This document shows, in pieces, positions 1 through 8,738 of a stretch of DNA of 51,687 nt. The stretch's first letter is position 1. Each line of letters opens with the position of its first letter. The notes under the pieces are model-generated. The model saw nothing but the letters and a program-made list of their open reading frames with translations. It did no database searches and was not told the origin of the DNA. The position numbers were made by a program, and so were the translations under genes. This stretch comes from Rhodospirillaceae bacterium UBA4468 (GTDB taxonomy: Bacteria > Pseudomonadota > Alphaproteobacteria > Rhodospirillales > Casp-alpha2): the NCBI GenBank assembly GCA_002389385.1, contig DGOK01000045.1, positions 1 through 51,687 on the forward strand, given 5' to 3'.

Positions 1-285
1 TTATCAACAATAGTCATCAGCGTTGTACTAAACAATTGCTTGCTTGGCACGGCCCCAACCGAAGAAGTCCGACCGGAGGAGCGCGCTTTTAGTGCGCACG
101 CACCGGCTTGTCAAACCCCATTCGTATGAGGACGAAGATTATATCTCCAATCGGCCGATTGAGTAATCCGTGTGTCTATGGAAAACTTTAAACATGCGTT
201 TGGCCTTGGCCGACAATGGGTGGTATATGATGATGCGCTGCCTTTAGCAAGCGTAGTTTGATAAAAATATTAAGGAGATTACATC
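1..285. other. Left edge without a convincing gene; possible decayed gene end
   Basis: No complete gene is visible here. One plus-strand frame is open from base 1 to the TGA at 127-129 and could be the 3' end of a gene starting outside the window. Further short open pieces lie at about 120-165 and 178-258 in other frames, the last reading M-E-N-F-K-H-A-F-G-L-G-R-Q-W. The pieces cannot be joined without frameshifts, so this may be gene debris or non-coding sequence. An AAGGAG ribosome site at the right end belongs to the next gene. Confidence 0.25.
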
Positions 286-780
286 TTGGAGCAACTTTTA
301 CGCCGACGATCACATATATGGTATATCTGCTTCGCTCTGGCAGCACTATTGGTAGTGTCCGGATGCACCCAAACGGCCCAATTACAAAGTGGTAGCAGTT
401 CAAATAACGCTTCCAACGGCACCACACCGAATACCAGTGCTTTTCCCGATATCCCGATTCCCGAGGGCGCAAATATGATTGTAGATCGTACACTTATCGT
501 CGGAACCCAGAATTGGTTTGGGCAATTGGCCTTAAATGCTAATCAAGGCACTGTCGCAATCTTCGATTTTTATCGCAATCGCCTACCCCAATTTGGATGG
601 GATGAGATCACATCTGTACGTGCACCAACAAGTGTACTCACCTATGAGCGAGAAGATCGAATTCTTCAAATGCAAATCAGCACGATCACATTAAGAGGCT
701 CAGAGATTCTCATCACCGTGTCACCACGTGGGAAACCCGCACCTTCCGGGAGCAATGCACCCGTCATACGTTCAAATTAA
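286..780 (+). CDS. Small predicted lipoprotein of unknown function
   Basis: A 164-residue protein with a TTG start preceded by AAGGAG at good spacing. The N-terminus is Arg-rich (L-L-R-R-R), followed by a hydrophobic stretch and a lipobox ending V-S-G-C with the lipidated cysteine at residue 27. This predicts processing by signal peptidase II and membrane anchoring. A Ser/Asn-rich linker (about 34-55) precedes a compact domain starting near P-D-I-P-I-P-E-G-A. I do not recognise a named family. It lies 45 bp upstream of the thiolase gene on the same strand and may share its transcript. Function unknown. Confidence 0.8.
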   Translation: MEQLLRRRSHIWYICFALAALLVVSGCTQTAQLQSGSSSNNASNGTTPNTSAFPDIPIPEGANMIVDRTLIVGTQNWFGQLALNANQGTVAIFDFYRNRLPQFGWDEITSVRAPTSVLTYEREDRILQMQISTITLRGSEILITVSPRGKPAPSGSNAPVIRSN

Positions 781-825
781 ACCGATCTATCCCAATACAC
801 ATAAAATTTAAGCAGGAGAATTAAG

Positions 826-2076
826 ATGCCGGATGTCGTCATCATAGACGGAGTGAGAAGTCCTATTGGTCGATTCGGTGGAGGACTATCAAAAGTTCGT
901 CCAGATGATCTGTTAGCAGAAGTATATAAAGCTTTGGCAATCAGAACCGGGATTGATCCTGCGCTCATTGATGAAGTCTATGCAGGATGCGGTAATCAGG
1001 CTGGAGAAGATAACCGAGACGTAGCGCGAATGGCGTCGCTATTAGCCGGTTTTCCAAAAGAAGTTCCAGGTGTCACCATCAATCGTAACTGCGCATCAGC
1101 GTTGGATGCGGTCAATTCCGCAGCACGATGTATCGCAACCGGTGAAGGCGATATTTACTTTGGATCTGGCGTCGAATGCATGAGCCGCGCCCCTTGGGTC
1201 ATGGGTAAACCTGACCGGGTTCCAACCAATCAAGCGCCAAAGATGTGGGACACAACAGTAGGTTGGCGTTTTAATAATCCGAAAATGGACGAAATGTATC
1301 CAATCATTTCATTGGGTGAAACAGCCGAAAACATCGCCCGCGAGATGCAGATTAGTCGCGCAGAACAGGACGCTTTCGCCATTGAAAGTCAGAACCGTGC
1401 TGTCGCGGCAATGAACGCTGGCGCCTTTGCCGAAGAGATTGCACCGATCGCCGTTCCTCAAAGAAAAGGCGATCCCATTATTATCAATACTGATGAGCAC
1501 GTAAGAGCACGCGCCGAGAATGGCGGATACGTTGTTGATACGGATATTACTGATCTTGGAAAACTTCGCCCTGCCTTCACAAAAGACGGCACGGTGACAG
1601 CCGGCAACTCATCCGGCATTAACGATGGTGCCGCCGCATTGCTCATGATGTCATCAGACCGTGCCGAGGCCCTCGGTATGAAACCTAAATTAAAATGGCT
1701 TGGTGCTGCATCAGCAGGTGTTGATCCGGGTGTCATGGGTTATGGGCCTGTGCCTGCGACAGAGAAGCTTTTGAAACGGTTTAATCTTTCCATTGATGAC
1801 ATAGATTTGATTGAATTGAATGAAGCGTTTGCGGCGCAGGCGATTGGCTGCATGCGCAGACTTGGGATCGATCATGACAAGATGAATGTAAACGGCGGCG
1901 CGATTGCGCTCGGTCATCCTACAGGCGCATCAGGCGCACGGATCGTTGTCACAATGACGCATGAGATGTCACGGCGTGCCAAAGCAGGGAAGCCTGTAAA
2001 GTACGGCCTAGCAACGCTTTGCGTCGGTGTCGGCATGGGTGTTGCCTCGCTCTTTGAATGGATCGGAGACGACTAA
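826..2076 (+). CDS. Thiolase (acetyl-CoA C-acyltransferase)
   Basis: A 416-residue thiolase of normal family length. The acyl-accepting cysteine lies in N-R-N-C-A-S-A-L (C89). The C-terminal catalytic segments are G-G-A-I-A-L-G-H-P-x-G-A-S-G-A-R and the second cysteine in L-C-V-G-V-G-M-G. The family condenses or cleaves 3-ketoacyl-CoA in the cytoplasm. Degradative and biosynthetic types cannot be separated from sequence alone. AGGAG precedes the ATG. The gene overlaps the next by one base (TAATG), so it is translationally coupled to the CoA-transferase. Together they suggest a short acyl-CoA catabolic unit. Confidence 0.93.
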   Translation: MPDVVIIDGVRSPIGRFGGGLSKVRPDDLLAEVYKALAIRTGIDPALIDEVYAGCGNQAGEDNRDVARMASLLAGFPKEVPGVTINRNCASALDAVNSAARCIATGEGDIYFGSGVECMSRAPWVMGKPDRVPTNQAPKMWDTTVGWRFNNPKMDEMYPIISLGETAENIAREMQISRAEQDAFAIESQNRAVAAMNAGAFAEEIAPIAVPQRKGDPIIINTDEHVRARAENGGYVVDTDITDLGKLRPAFTKDGTVTAGNSSGINDGAAALLMMSSDRAEALGMKPKLKWLGAASAGVDPGVMGYGPVPATEKLLKRFNLSIDDIDLIELNEAFAAQAIGCMRRLGIDHDKMNVNGGAIALGHPTGASGARIVVTMTHEMSRRAKAGKPVKYGLATLCVGVGMGVASLFEWIGDD

Positions 2077-3287
2077 TGGATCGGCCACTTTCAGGCGTCC
2101 GTGTCATAGGCTTAGAGCAATATATGGCGGGACCTTATTGCACATTGATGCTCGCCGACGCCGGTGCTGAGGTGATTAAGATTGAGCGTCCTGGCACTGG
2201 TGATCCTCGTAGATCAATGCCTCCTTTTGCCGAGAAAGACGGTCACAAAAAGGGCGCCGGGTTTATGGGTTATAACCGTAATAAGAAAAGCCTCGCCTTA
2301 AATATCCATGACCCCGAAGGCAAAGACGTCTTTCGAAAACTATGTGCTACTGCTGATGTTGTTGTTGAGAATTTACGCCCAGGCTCGATGACCAAACTCG
2401 GGCTTGGCAACGCGGACATGCGCGCAGCAAACCCAAGGTTGATATGGGGGATTATATCTGGATTCGGCCGAATGCCTGGATATACAGGACCGTATTCGGA
2501 TCGCCCTTCTTTCGATATCGTTGCCGAAGGTATGAGTGGTATGATGAATTTGGTTGGCCACAGCGATAAACCGCCTGGTTGGACGATCTACGGCCTCGCA
2601 GATATTTTGTCTGGGACTATGGCAGCACAAGGAATCATGCAGGCGCTTTATATGCGTGAACGTACGGGTGAAGGACAACTTGTCGACAGTGCGATGTTCG
2701 ACAACATGCTGGCACTGAACGAACAGATGATCTCGTATTATTCCGTGGCTGGCGAAATTGGCGAACGCGGCAAGCCAAAGAACTATTATCCACGCGGCGC
2801 GTTCCAAGCTTCTGATGGCTGGGTGGCATTACATTGCCCAGATAACATCCTATGGGGACGCCTTGCTGATGCGATGGGGCATCCGGACCTAAAAGAAGAT
2901 GCGCGAACAGCAACGGGTCCAGCACGCGCACAGCACATTCCTATGATTGATGAAATTATTGGCACATATTTGGGTGAGAAAACGCGTGATGAAGCTGTGG
3001 CAGCACTGAATGCTGCAGGCGTCCCATGTGGTCCTGTAAATCGGGCCGATGATGTTTTTTCAGATCCGCATGTTGCAGCGAGAAAAATGCTCATCGATAT
3101 CGACGATCCAAAAGTCGGTAGTTACAAATTCGCGCGTACAACGCCGCATATGTCTGCCGCGCCAGAACCGCCGACAGTGCCAGCACCTAACTTGGGCCAG
3201 CATACACATGAGTTACTGAGTGAACTTGGTTACACAGACAACGACGTTGATACCCTAGCAGATAAAGGCGTCGTCGGGCTTTCATAA
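2076..3287 (+). CDS. Class III CoA-transferase (CaiB/BaiF family)
   Basis: About 403 residues. The N-terminal L-S-G-V-R-V-I-G-L-E and M-A-G-P-Y-C-T-L-M-L-A-D-A-G-A-E-V-I-K-I-E motifs are diagnostic of CaiB/BaiF transferases. The conserved Asp used for the acyl-enzyme is probably in V-D-S-A-M-F-D-N-M-L. The family moves CoA between carboxylic acids; the substrate here cannot be assigned. I chose the ATG at 2076, overlapping the thiolase stop, because a GGAG lies about 8 bases upstream and the protein then begins at the conserved domain. An in-frame ATG 18 bases earlier is less likely. Confidence 0.92.
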   Translation: MDRPLSGVRVIGLEQYMAGPYCTLMLADAGAEVIKIERPGTGDPRRSMPPFAEKDGHKKGAGFMGYNRNKKSLALNIHDPEGKDVFRKLCATADVVVENLRPGSMTKLGLGNADMRAANPRLIWGIISGFGRMPGYTGPYSDRPSFDIVAEGMSGMMNLVGHSDKPPGWTIYGLADILSGTMAAQGIMQALYMRERTGEGQLVDSAMFDNMLALNEQMISYYSVAGEIGERGKPKNYYPRGAFQASDGWVALHCPDNILWGRLADAMGHPDLKEDARTATGPARAQHIPMIDEIIGTYLGEKTRDEAVAALNAAGVPCGPVNRADDVFSDPHVAARKMLIDIDDPKVGSYKFARTTPHMSAAPEPPTVPAPNLGQHTHELLSELGYTDNDVDTLADKGVVGLS

Positions 3288-3297
3288 AAAACACCTT

Positions 3298-3329
3298 ATC
3301 CCTCTCTCCCATGACAAGGAGGGAGGGAT
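3298..3329 (-). terminator. Intrinsic terminator between the CoA-transferase gene and clpB
   Basis: A 12-bp stem (3298-3309 pairing with 3318-3329, one G-U wobble) with an 8-base loop sits between two convergent genes. Read on the minus strand it is followed within a few bases by a run of six T, so it best serves clpB. It may also slow transcription from the left. Confidence 0.7.
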
Positions 3330-3348
3330 TGATGCTTTATTTAGCGGC

Positions 3349-5931
3349 TTACGCGCGTTCGCCGTTAATCATGAGGCCATCTTTACCGGCAGAGACTTTA
3401 ATCTCATCTCCATCATTGATCCGGTCTTCCAGGATTGCCTGTGCAAGCGGGTTTTCAAGGGCACGTTGAATTGTACGCTTGAGAGGTCTTGCGCCATAAA
3501 CAGGATCATATCCCTGGTCAGCAATCCAAGCCCGTGCAGCTTCATCGAGTTCAATCGTAATACCACGATCCATAACCCTTGAACGCAAGCGGTCGAGTTG
3601 GATTTCAACAATACCATCCATGTGCTCTCGCGCTAACCTACGGAACAAGATTGTCTCGTCCAATCGGTTTAAGAACTCTGGGCGGAAAGCTGAGCGCACA
3701 ACCTCCATCACCATTGGACGGACCACTTCGAGATCCTCGCCTTCTGGTTGATTCGCAATGACATCACTGCCCAAATTAGAGGTCATGATGATTAACGTGT
3801 TTCTGAAATCAACCGTTCGACCTTGGCCGTCCGTTAAGCGGCCATCATCAAGCACTTGAAGTAACACGTTAAAAACATCCGGATGCGCCTTCTCGACTTC
3901 GTCAAAAAGGATGACTTGATATGGACGACGACGCACAGCTTCCGTCAGCGAACCACCTTCATCATATCCGACATATCCAGGTGGCGCGCCGATCATCCGC
4001 GCGACGGCATGCTTCTCCATATACTCAGACATATCCATCCGAACCATGGCTTGCTCGTCATCAAACATGAATGACGCAAGGGCTTTGGTCAGTTCTGTTT
4101 TACCGACCCCCGTTGGGCCTAAGAATAAGAACGAACCAATTGGCTGATTTGGATCACCAAGCCCCGCCCGTGCACGACGGACAGCATTTGATACAGCGAC
4201 AAGCGCATCGTCTTGACCAATAACGCGATCACGTAGAGAATCTTCCATACGTAATAATTTATCGCGCTCACCTTCAAGCATTTTACTGACAGGAATACCC
4301 GTCCAGCGCGAGACGATCTGCGCCACGTGTTCAGCTGTCACGGATTCATCAAGCATATGGGATTGCTCACCCGCCTCAGCTTTCGCCAGTTGCTCTTGAA
4401 GACGTGGGATTTCATCATACGTCAATTCACCCGCTTCCTGGAGACGCCCGTCACGGACCGCGCGCTCGGCAGCAATTCTTGCAGCATCAAGCTCTTCCTT
4501 AAGCTTGGTCGTATCTGCGAGAGACGCTTTCTCAGATTCCCACTGACTCGTTAGAGTTTCAGATGTTTCTTCAAGACCTTCTAGTTCATCATCAATCTTT
4601 ACAAGTCGGTCTATAGACGCATTATCCGTCTCTTTTTTTAACGCCTCACGTTCAATCTTCAGTTGAATTATGCGCCGATCTAACTCATCAATTTCTTCTG
4701 GCTTACTGTCGATCTGCATCTTCAAGCGGCTCGCAGCTTCGTCCATCAAGTCGATGGCTTTATCTGGTAAAAAGCGGTCAGTGATATACCGAGAACTCAA
4801 AGTTGCAGCTGCGACCAGTGATGAATCTATAATACGAACACCGTGGTGCAGTTCATACTTTTCTTTAATGCCACGCAATATCGAAACCGTATCTTCAACT
4901 GTTGGTTCAGACACAAATACAGGCTGAAAGCGGCGAGCTAACGCTGCATCTTTTTCTACATACTTGCGATATTCATCCAGTGTAGTCGCCCCGACACAAT
5001 GCATCTCGCCACGCGCAAGAGCGGGCTTTAAAAGATTCGATGCATCCATTGAACCTTCACCAGCACCAGCGCCGACCAGCGTATGCATCTCATCAATGAA
5101 CATAACGATTTGGCCTGCAGCGGCTTGCACTTCGTTCAAGACAGCCTTGAGACGCTCTTCGAATTCGCCACGAAACTTTGCGCCTGCAACAAGTGCTCCC
5201 AAGTCCAGAACCATCAATGTCTTTTGCTTGAGGTTCTCAGGCACGTCTCCATCAACGATTCGTTGTGCTAATCCTTCAACGATTGCGGTCTTACCCACAC
5301 CAGGTTCACCAATCAGTATCGGATTGTTTTTTGTCCGGCGAGACAGGACTTGAATCGTGCGGCGAATTTCCTCGTCACGTCCGATAACGGGATCAAGCTT
5401 GCCTTCCATCGCAGCTGCTGTCAGATCACGCGCGTATTTGTTCAACGCATCATAATTATCTTCTGCATTCGCACTGTGGGCTGGGCGACCTTTGCGAAAT
5501 TCATTGATTGCAGCATTCAAGCTTTGCGGCGTCACGTCAGCATCACTTAGAACTTTGGCAGCAACAGTGTCTTTTGCCATAACAATCGCAAGCAAAACAC
5601 GCTCAACAGTCACAACGCTGTCACCTGCCTTTTCTGAAAGTTGCTCTGCCTGGTCAAAAAGTTTTGCTGCTTCAGGTGCAAGATAAAGCTGCCCAGCACC
5701 GTCACCTTCGACTTTGGCTATCTTATAAAACTCTCGGTTTGTGGCTTCGATTGCCCTGCCCTGATCACCGCCAGCGGCATCAATCAAATTTGCAGCCAAC
5801 CCTTCTTTATCTTCCAGAAGAATTTTCAATACATGTAGTGGCGTGAGTTGCTGGTGATTGGTACGTAATGCCAATGTTTGCGCAGACTGTATGAAGCCCC
5901 GCGCACGATCTGTGAAGTTTTCGAAATCCAT
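3349..5931 (-). CDS. clpB: ClpB disaggregase (Hsp100 AAA+ ATPase)
   Basis: An 860-residue protein of typical ClpB length. It has an N-terminal Clp repeat domain, a first AAA+ domain with Walker A G-E-P-G-V-G-K-T at 208-215, the ClpB-type coiled-coil middle domain (about 400-530), and a second AAA+ domain with G-P-T-G-V-G-K-T. The middle domain separates it from ClpA and ClpC. ClpB extracts and refolds aggregated proteins together with DnaK. It is transcribed alone from a possible heat-shock promoter at 6017-6044, with a terminator just beyond the gene. ATG start preceded by AAAGG. Confidence 0.98.
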   Translation of the reverse strand: MDFENFTDRARGFIQSAQTLALRTNHQQLTPLHVLKILLEDKEGLAANLIDAAGGDQGRAIEATNREFYKIAKVEGDGAGQLYLAPEAAKLFDQAEQLSEKAGDSVVTVERVLLAIVMAKDTVAAKVLSDADVTPQSLNAAINEFRKGRPAHSANAEDNYDALNKYARDLTAAAMEGKLDPVIGRDEEIRRTIQVLSRRTKNNPILIGEPGVGKTAIVEGLAQRIVDGDVPENLKQKTLMVLDLGALVAGAKFRGEFEERLKAVLNEVQAAAGQIVMFIDEMHTLVGAGAGEGSMDASNLLKPALARGEMHCVGATTLDEYRKYVEKDAALARRFQPVFVSEPTVEDTVSILRGIKEKYELHHGVRIIDSSLVAAATLSSRYITDRFLPDKAIDLMDEAASRLKMQIDSKPEEIDELDRRIIQLKIEREALKKETDNASIDRLVKIDDELEGLEETSETLTSQWESEKASLADTTKLKEELDAARIAAERAVRDGRLQEAGELTYDEIPRLQEQLAKAEAGEQSHMLDESVTAEHVAQIVSRWTGIPVSKMLEGERDKLLRMEDSLRDRVIGQDDALVAVSNAVRRARAGLGDPNQPIGSFLFLGPTGVGKTELTKALASFMFDDEQAMVRMDMSEYMEKHAVARMIGAPPGYVGYDEGGSLTEAVRRRPYQVILFDEVEKAHPDVFNVLLQVLDDGRLTDGQGRTVDFRNTLIIMTSNLGSDVIANQPEGEDLEVVRPMVMEVVRSAFRPEFLNRLDETILFRRLAREHMDGIVEIQLDRLRSRVMDRGITIELDEAARAWIADQGYDPVYGARPLKRTIQRALENPLAQAILEDRINDGDEIKVSAGKDGLMINGERA

Positions 5932-6016
5932 GCCTTTATCCTCTCATTGCGCCGACGGTGCTCGCCCCCAATTGGGCAGCGATAACCCCTCGCGATTTGT
6001 GGTCATGTTACTTCAG

Positions 6017-6044
6017 ATATGGCCTGTTAGGCGATCACTGCAAG
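6017..6044 (-). promoter_or_regulatory. Possible sigma-32-type promoter for clpB
   Basis: Read on the minus strand, CTTG is followed after about 17-18 bases by GGCCATAT, which resembles the heat-shock -35 CTTG and -10 CCCCATNT elements (6 of 8 bases). It would start transcription about 80 bases upstream of the clpB ATG, as expected for a chaperone gene. The call rests on consensus match only. Confidence 0.4.
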
Positions 6045-6138
6045 CCCATCATCAACAAATTGACAGAATGGGTGCAAAGCCATCATCGGTCTAATGTTAA
6101 CTGATTGTTTTAATTTGTTTCATGACTACGTCCGAAAG

Positions 6139-6166
6139 TTTTCAGTCATGGATTCCATGCTATAGA
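6139..6166 (+). promoter_or_regulatory. Possible promoter with a palindromic operator
   Basis: A -35-like TTTTCA (6139-6144) and a -10-like TATAGA (6161-6166) are separated by 16 bases. The spacer holds a perfect inverted repeat, CATGG-ATT-CCATG, at 6147-6159. The position suggests a dimeric repressor site for the gene starting at 6197. This is inferred from one sequence. Confidence 0.35.
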
Positions 6167-6196
6167 TTGTAATGTTAACGATAGGGGTGTCGTTCA

Positions 6197-6601
6197 ATGG
6201 CGTCGAATCAAGGTAATTTCGATATCCAGGTTTTCAAGAATAACCGTTGGGCCACGGAAGCTATTCGTGAGCGTGAAATAGATGCGCGTACGATGGCTAA
6301 AAAATTCCTCTCAGACAAAAAATGTGCTGGTGCACGTGTTGTGGCAAACCGGGTCAAACATGATGGATCTGTCGAAGAAAAGGTTATTTTTGAGGAGACA
6401 CAATCAGTTAAAGGCAGCCAGCTCCTAAAAATCGCAACCGTTGAACAAATTAAAATTTACTGCGAAAAGCCTCGAGACTTTTTTAGTCTCGAAAGCCGTA
6501 TTATTTTTAATAGAATTTTTCGTAGTTATTTGGAAAGCATCACACTTACGCCGACAGAAGTGTTACACAATCACAAAGAGATTCAGCGCCTTGCAGACTG
6601 A
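6197..6601 (+). CDS. Conserved-looking protein of unknown function
   Basis: A 134-residue soluble protein without signal peptide or membrane segment. The N-terminal half (F-D-I-Q-V-F-K-N-N-R-W, then E-R-E-I-D-A-R) looks like a small alpha/beta domain. The middle has G-S-V-E-E-K-V-I-F, and the C-terminus is helical with T-L-T-P-T-E-V-L-H. I do not recognise the family. The next gene starts 9 bases after the stop, so the two are probably an operon. It is divergent from clpB, and a palindrome-bearing promoter lies just upstream. Confidence 0.75.
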   Translation: MASNQGNFDIQVFKNNRWATEAIREREIDARTMAKKFLSDKKCAGARVVANRVKHDGSVEEKVIFEETQSVKGSQLLKIATVEQIKIYCEKPRDFFSLESRIIFNRIFRSYLESITLTPTEVLHNHKEIQRLAD

Positions 6602-6610
6602 GACAGTTTG

Positions 6611-7921
6611 ATGTTTTCAGCGACAAGTCATGTCGCGCAATCACAAAGTAGCGGTGGCGCTCTAGGCGCAAAAAAACGACAAAAACAAATTATCGAAATT
6701 ATTGATCAGATTACAGCTCAAGCGAAACGAGCTGCATCATTCAAGCTGCCAAATTTATCAAAAAAATTCTCAGATACACTATCAACCGTCTCAACGATCA
6801 AAGGAGATACGCCTGAGTATTTGGCGATGGTCGTCCTGTCCAGAGCGCTACAGAAAATCCCAAGTTGGATCAACAAGCTGGACAAGCTTTGCGTTCTTGT
6901 GAACATAGAAAAAGGGCCGCAAAGCTGTTTAACTTTAGATACAGTCATTGCCGACCTGCTTGGAACGCATCTCATCCAAGAGCTCCTTGGATGGCAGCGA
7001 TCTCTTGGTAGCGCTATCATCAGCATGATAGATTTATCTGAAGGTATTTACGACATTGAAAAAAGTAATGAAAAAGAGGTAACTGAGCGATTAAACTTTT
7101 TAATGAAGAAAAATATTCTTCCGGCGAGCCGGCTTGTTTTAATAGATCGCGCACTCCGCCAATTAAAATCCTCCGCATCTCTTTATAAAGCAGACCCATC
7201 CAAAGAAATGGAAGAATACCAACGCGTCATGGCGCAACTGCTCGTACCTGGCGGCATTTTATCTGGCGCCGAAGGTGCTGAAGCTATGACGTTACGCGGT
7301 AGTCAGTTTATCAAGGAAGGTGGGGCAACGGGTAAACTCGCTGTTATTAATGCCACCGTAAAATTACTGCCTGATCCCGCTCGCGGCGTTATGTATTTAG
7401 CCAAACTCACAAAAACGACGATTGCAGATGATCATCTAGCTGACATTATTAAAGAACTGGATGTTGTATTCAGTGCCCACGTCATTGATGAATTATGTCG
7501 CCGTTCAATGTCACCAAAAGATCGAATGGTTTCAGCAACTGGCGCATTCATGGCGACGACATCTTCAGCACTGCCCGATGACGTCAAACAACAAGTAACA
7601 ACGCATATAGATGGTGTATTAGAACGCTATCTTGTCGACGAAAGTATCATCGATCGGCTTGATAGCCCTGAAGCACACCTTAGAGACTGGGCGGTACGTC
7701 TTGTTAAATTCTGTGGCGCAGGTGTATTGCCGGAGGGCAAGGCGCTCACATTGGCGCGCAAACGCGTTGTGAGCCTTCTTCGACAACCAAACTTTGATGC
7801 TCAATTTATAGATGGCCTTAACGGTGCCGTGTCAGATAAAGCGCTTCGTGATTTCCATAAGCTTTTATTTCAAGACGGGTTAGCTTTAAAATTTTGTGAC
7901 GGCGACAAGCCAATCGATTGA
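6611..7921 (+). CDS. Large helical protein of unknown function
   Basis: About 436 residues, almost entirely predicted helix, with no signal peptide or clear membrane segment. The N-terminal 35 residues are Ser/Gln/Lys-rich and probably disordered. Leu-rich helical segments follow (for example V-I-A-D-L-L-G-T-H-L-I-Q-E-L-L-G-W), and a Gly-rich patch G-G-I-L-S-G-A-E-G-A-E lies near residue 215. No catalytic motif is visible. I preferred the ATG at 6611 over the overlapping TTG at 6608. It directly follows the 134-residue gene and is probably co-expressed with it. A scaffold or regulatory role is possible but not shown. Confidence 0.75.
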   Translation: MFSATSHVAQSQSSGGALGAKKRQKQIIEIIDQITAQAKRAASFKLPNLSKKFSDTLSTVSTIKGDTPEYLAMVVLSRALQKIPSWINKLDKLCVLVNIEKGPQSCLTLDTVIADLLGTHLIQELLGWQRSLGSAIISMIDLSEGIYDIEKSNEKEVTERLNFLMKKNILPASRLVLIDRALRQLKSSASLYKADPSKEMEEYQRVMAQLLVPGGILSGAEGAEAMTLRGSQFIKEGGATGKLAVINATVKLLPDPARGVMYLAKLTKTTIADDHLADIIKELDVVFSAHVIDELCRRSMSPKDRMVSATGAFMATTSSALPDDVKQQVTTHIDGVLERYLVDESIIDRLDSPEAHLRDWAVRLVKFCGAGVLPEGKALTLARKRVVSLLRQPNFDAQFIDGLNGAVSDKALRDFHKLLFQDGLALKFCDGDKPID

Positions 7922-7952
7922 CACTGTGTATTTGGCTCTTCAATCTGTTTTT

Positions 7953-8714
7953 ATGACAATGAAACTTCAAAAAATCTATCGCCATACTGTGAAAGGGTTA
8001 ACGCCTGAAGAGCTGGATTCCGTGACCTTAAGCGAAGGTCTCGTCATGCCTAATGATCGACGGTTTGCCGTTGCCCTTGGCTCCACGCCAGTATCTGGCG
8101 CCAGTGCCGAATGGATGCCTAAAACAAGCTTTCTAATGCTTATGAAGAATGAAAAACTTGCACAGCTTGAAACCAGTTTTGATGATGCGACGGACGCATT
8201 AACGATTAAGCGAGGCGGAAATCAGGTCGCACGTGGCGTTCTAACACAAAAAATTGGCCGCACCATGATCGAAGATTTTTTTGCAGCATTTATGAAAGAC
8301 GAAGCCAGAGGTCGGCCAAAGCTCGTTGAAGTCGCTGAGGGTCATGTTCTCTCTGATCATAACAATCCCGTAGTTTCCATTATAAACAAAGCGTCAGTAA
8401 AAGATTTAGAACGCATCGTTGGGAAAGAGATCGATCCGAGACGGTTCCGTGGCAACTTGTTGATTGATGGAATAAAGGCTTGGGCCGAAATAGATTTATG
8501 TGGCAAGCATATCAAGATTGGGGATGCTGTGCTCGAAGTCACGGTACCCATCGACCGCTGCGGCGCAACGAATATAAATCCCGTGACCGCTGAACGTGAT
8601 CTAAATATTCCAAAAGATCTTCAACGGGGTTACGGGCACATTGACTGCGGCGTATACGCGCGCGTCATTAAAAGCGGACACGTAACGTCTGGAACAGATA
8701 TCCACATATTATAA
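7953..8714 (+). CDS. MOSC-domain protein
   Basis: About 253 residues. The N-terminus (I-Y-R-H-x-V-K-G-L-T-P-E-E-L) matches the MOSC N-terminal beta-barrel. The C-terminal MOSC domain has R-F-R-G-N-L-L-I-D-G and the cysteine motif D-R-C-G-A-T-N-I-N-P. MOSC proteins bind sulfur or molybdenum-cofactor ligands, and related enzymes reduce N-hydroxylated compounds. The substrate here is unknown. The reading frame is open back to a GTG at 7896 inside the upstream gene. I chose the ATG at 7953 because the conserved domain begins a few residues later; 7959 is also possible. No strong ribosome site is visible. Confidence 0.87.
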   Translation: MTMKLQKIYRHTVKGLTPEELDSVTLSEGLVMPNDRRFAVALGSTPVSGASAEWMPKTSFLMLMKNEKLAQLETSFDDATDALTIKRGGNQVARGVLTQKIGRTMIEDFFAAFMKDEARGRPKLVEVAEGHVLSDHNNPVVSIINKASVKDLERIVGKEIDPRRFRGNLLIDGIKAWAEIDLCGKHIKIGDAVLEVTVPIDRCGATNINPVTAERDLNIPKDLQRGYGHIDCGVYARVIKSGHVTSGTDIHIL

Positions 8715-8738
8715 TTGGAAAACCGATCGCCTATTTTT

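Noticed and set aside
188..493. Minus-strand frame over the lipoprotein start
   Set aside because: The plus-strand lipoprotein has a ribosome site, signal peptide and lipobox; the antisense frame has none of these.
2373..2807. Long minus-strand open frame inside the CoA-transferase gene
   Set aside because: The plus-strand protein has clear family motifs. The antisense frame is Arg/His/Cys-rich and matches nothing.
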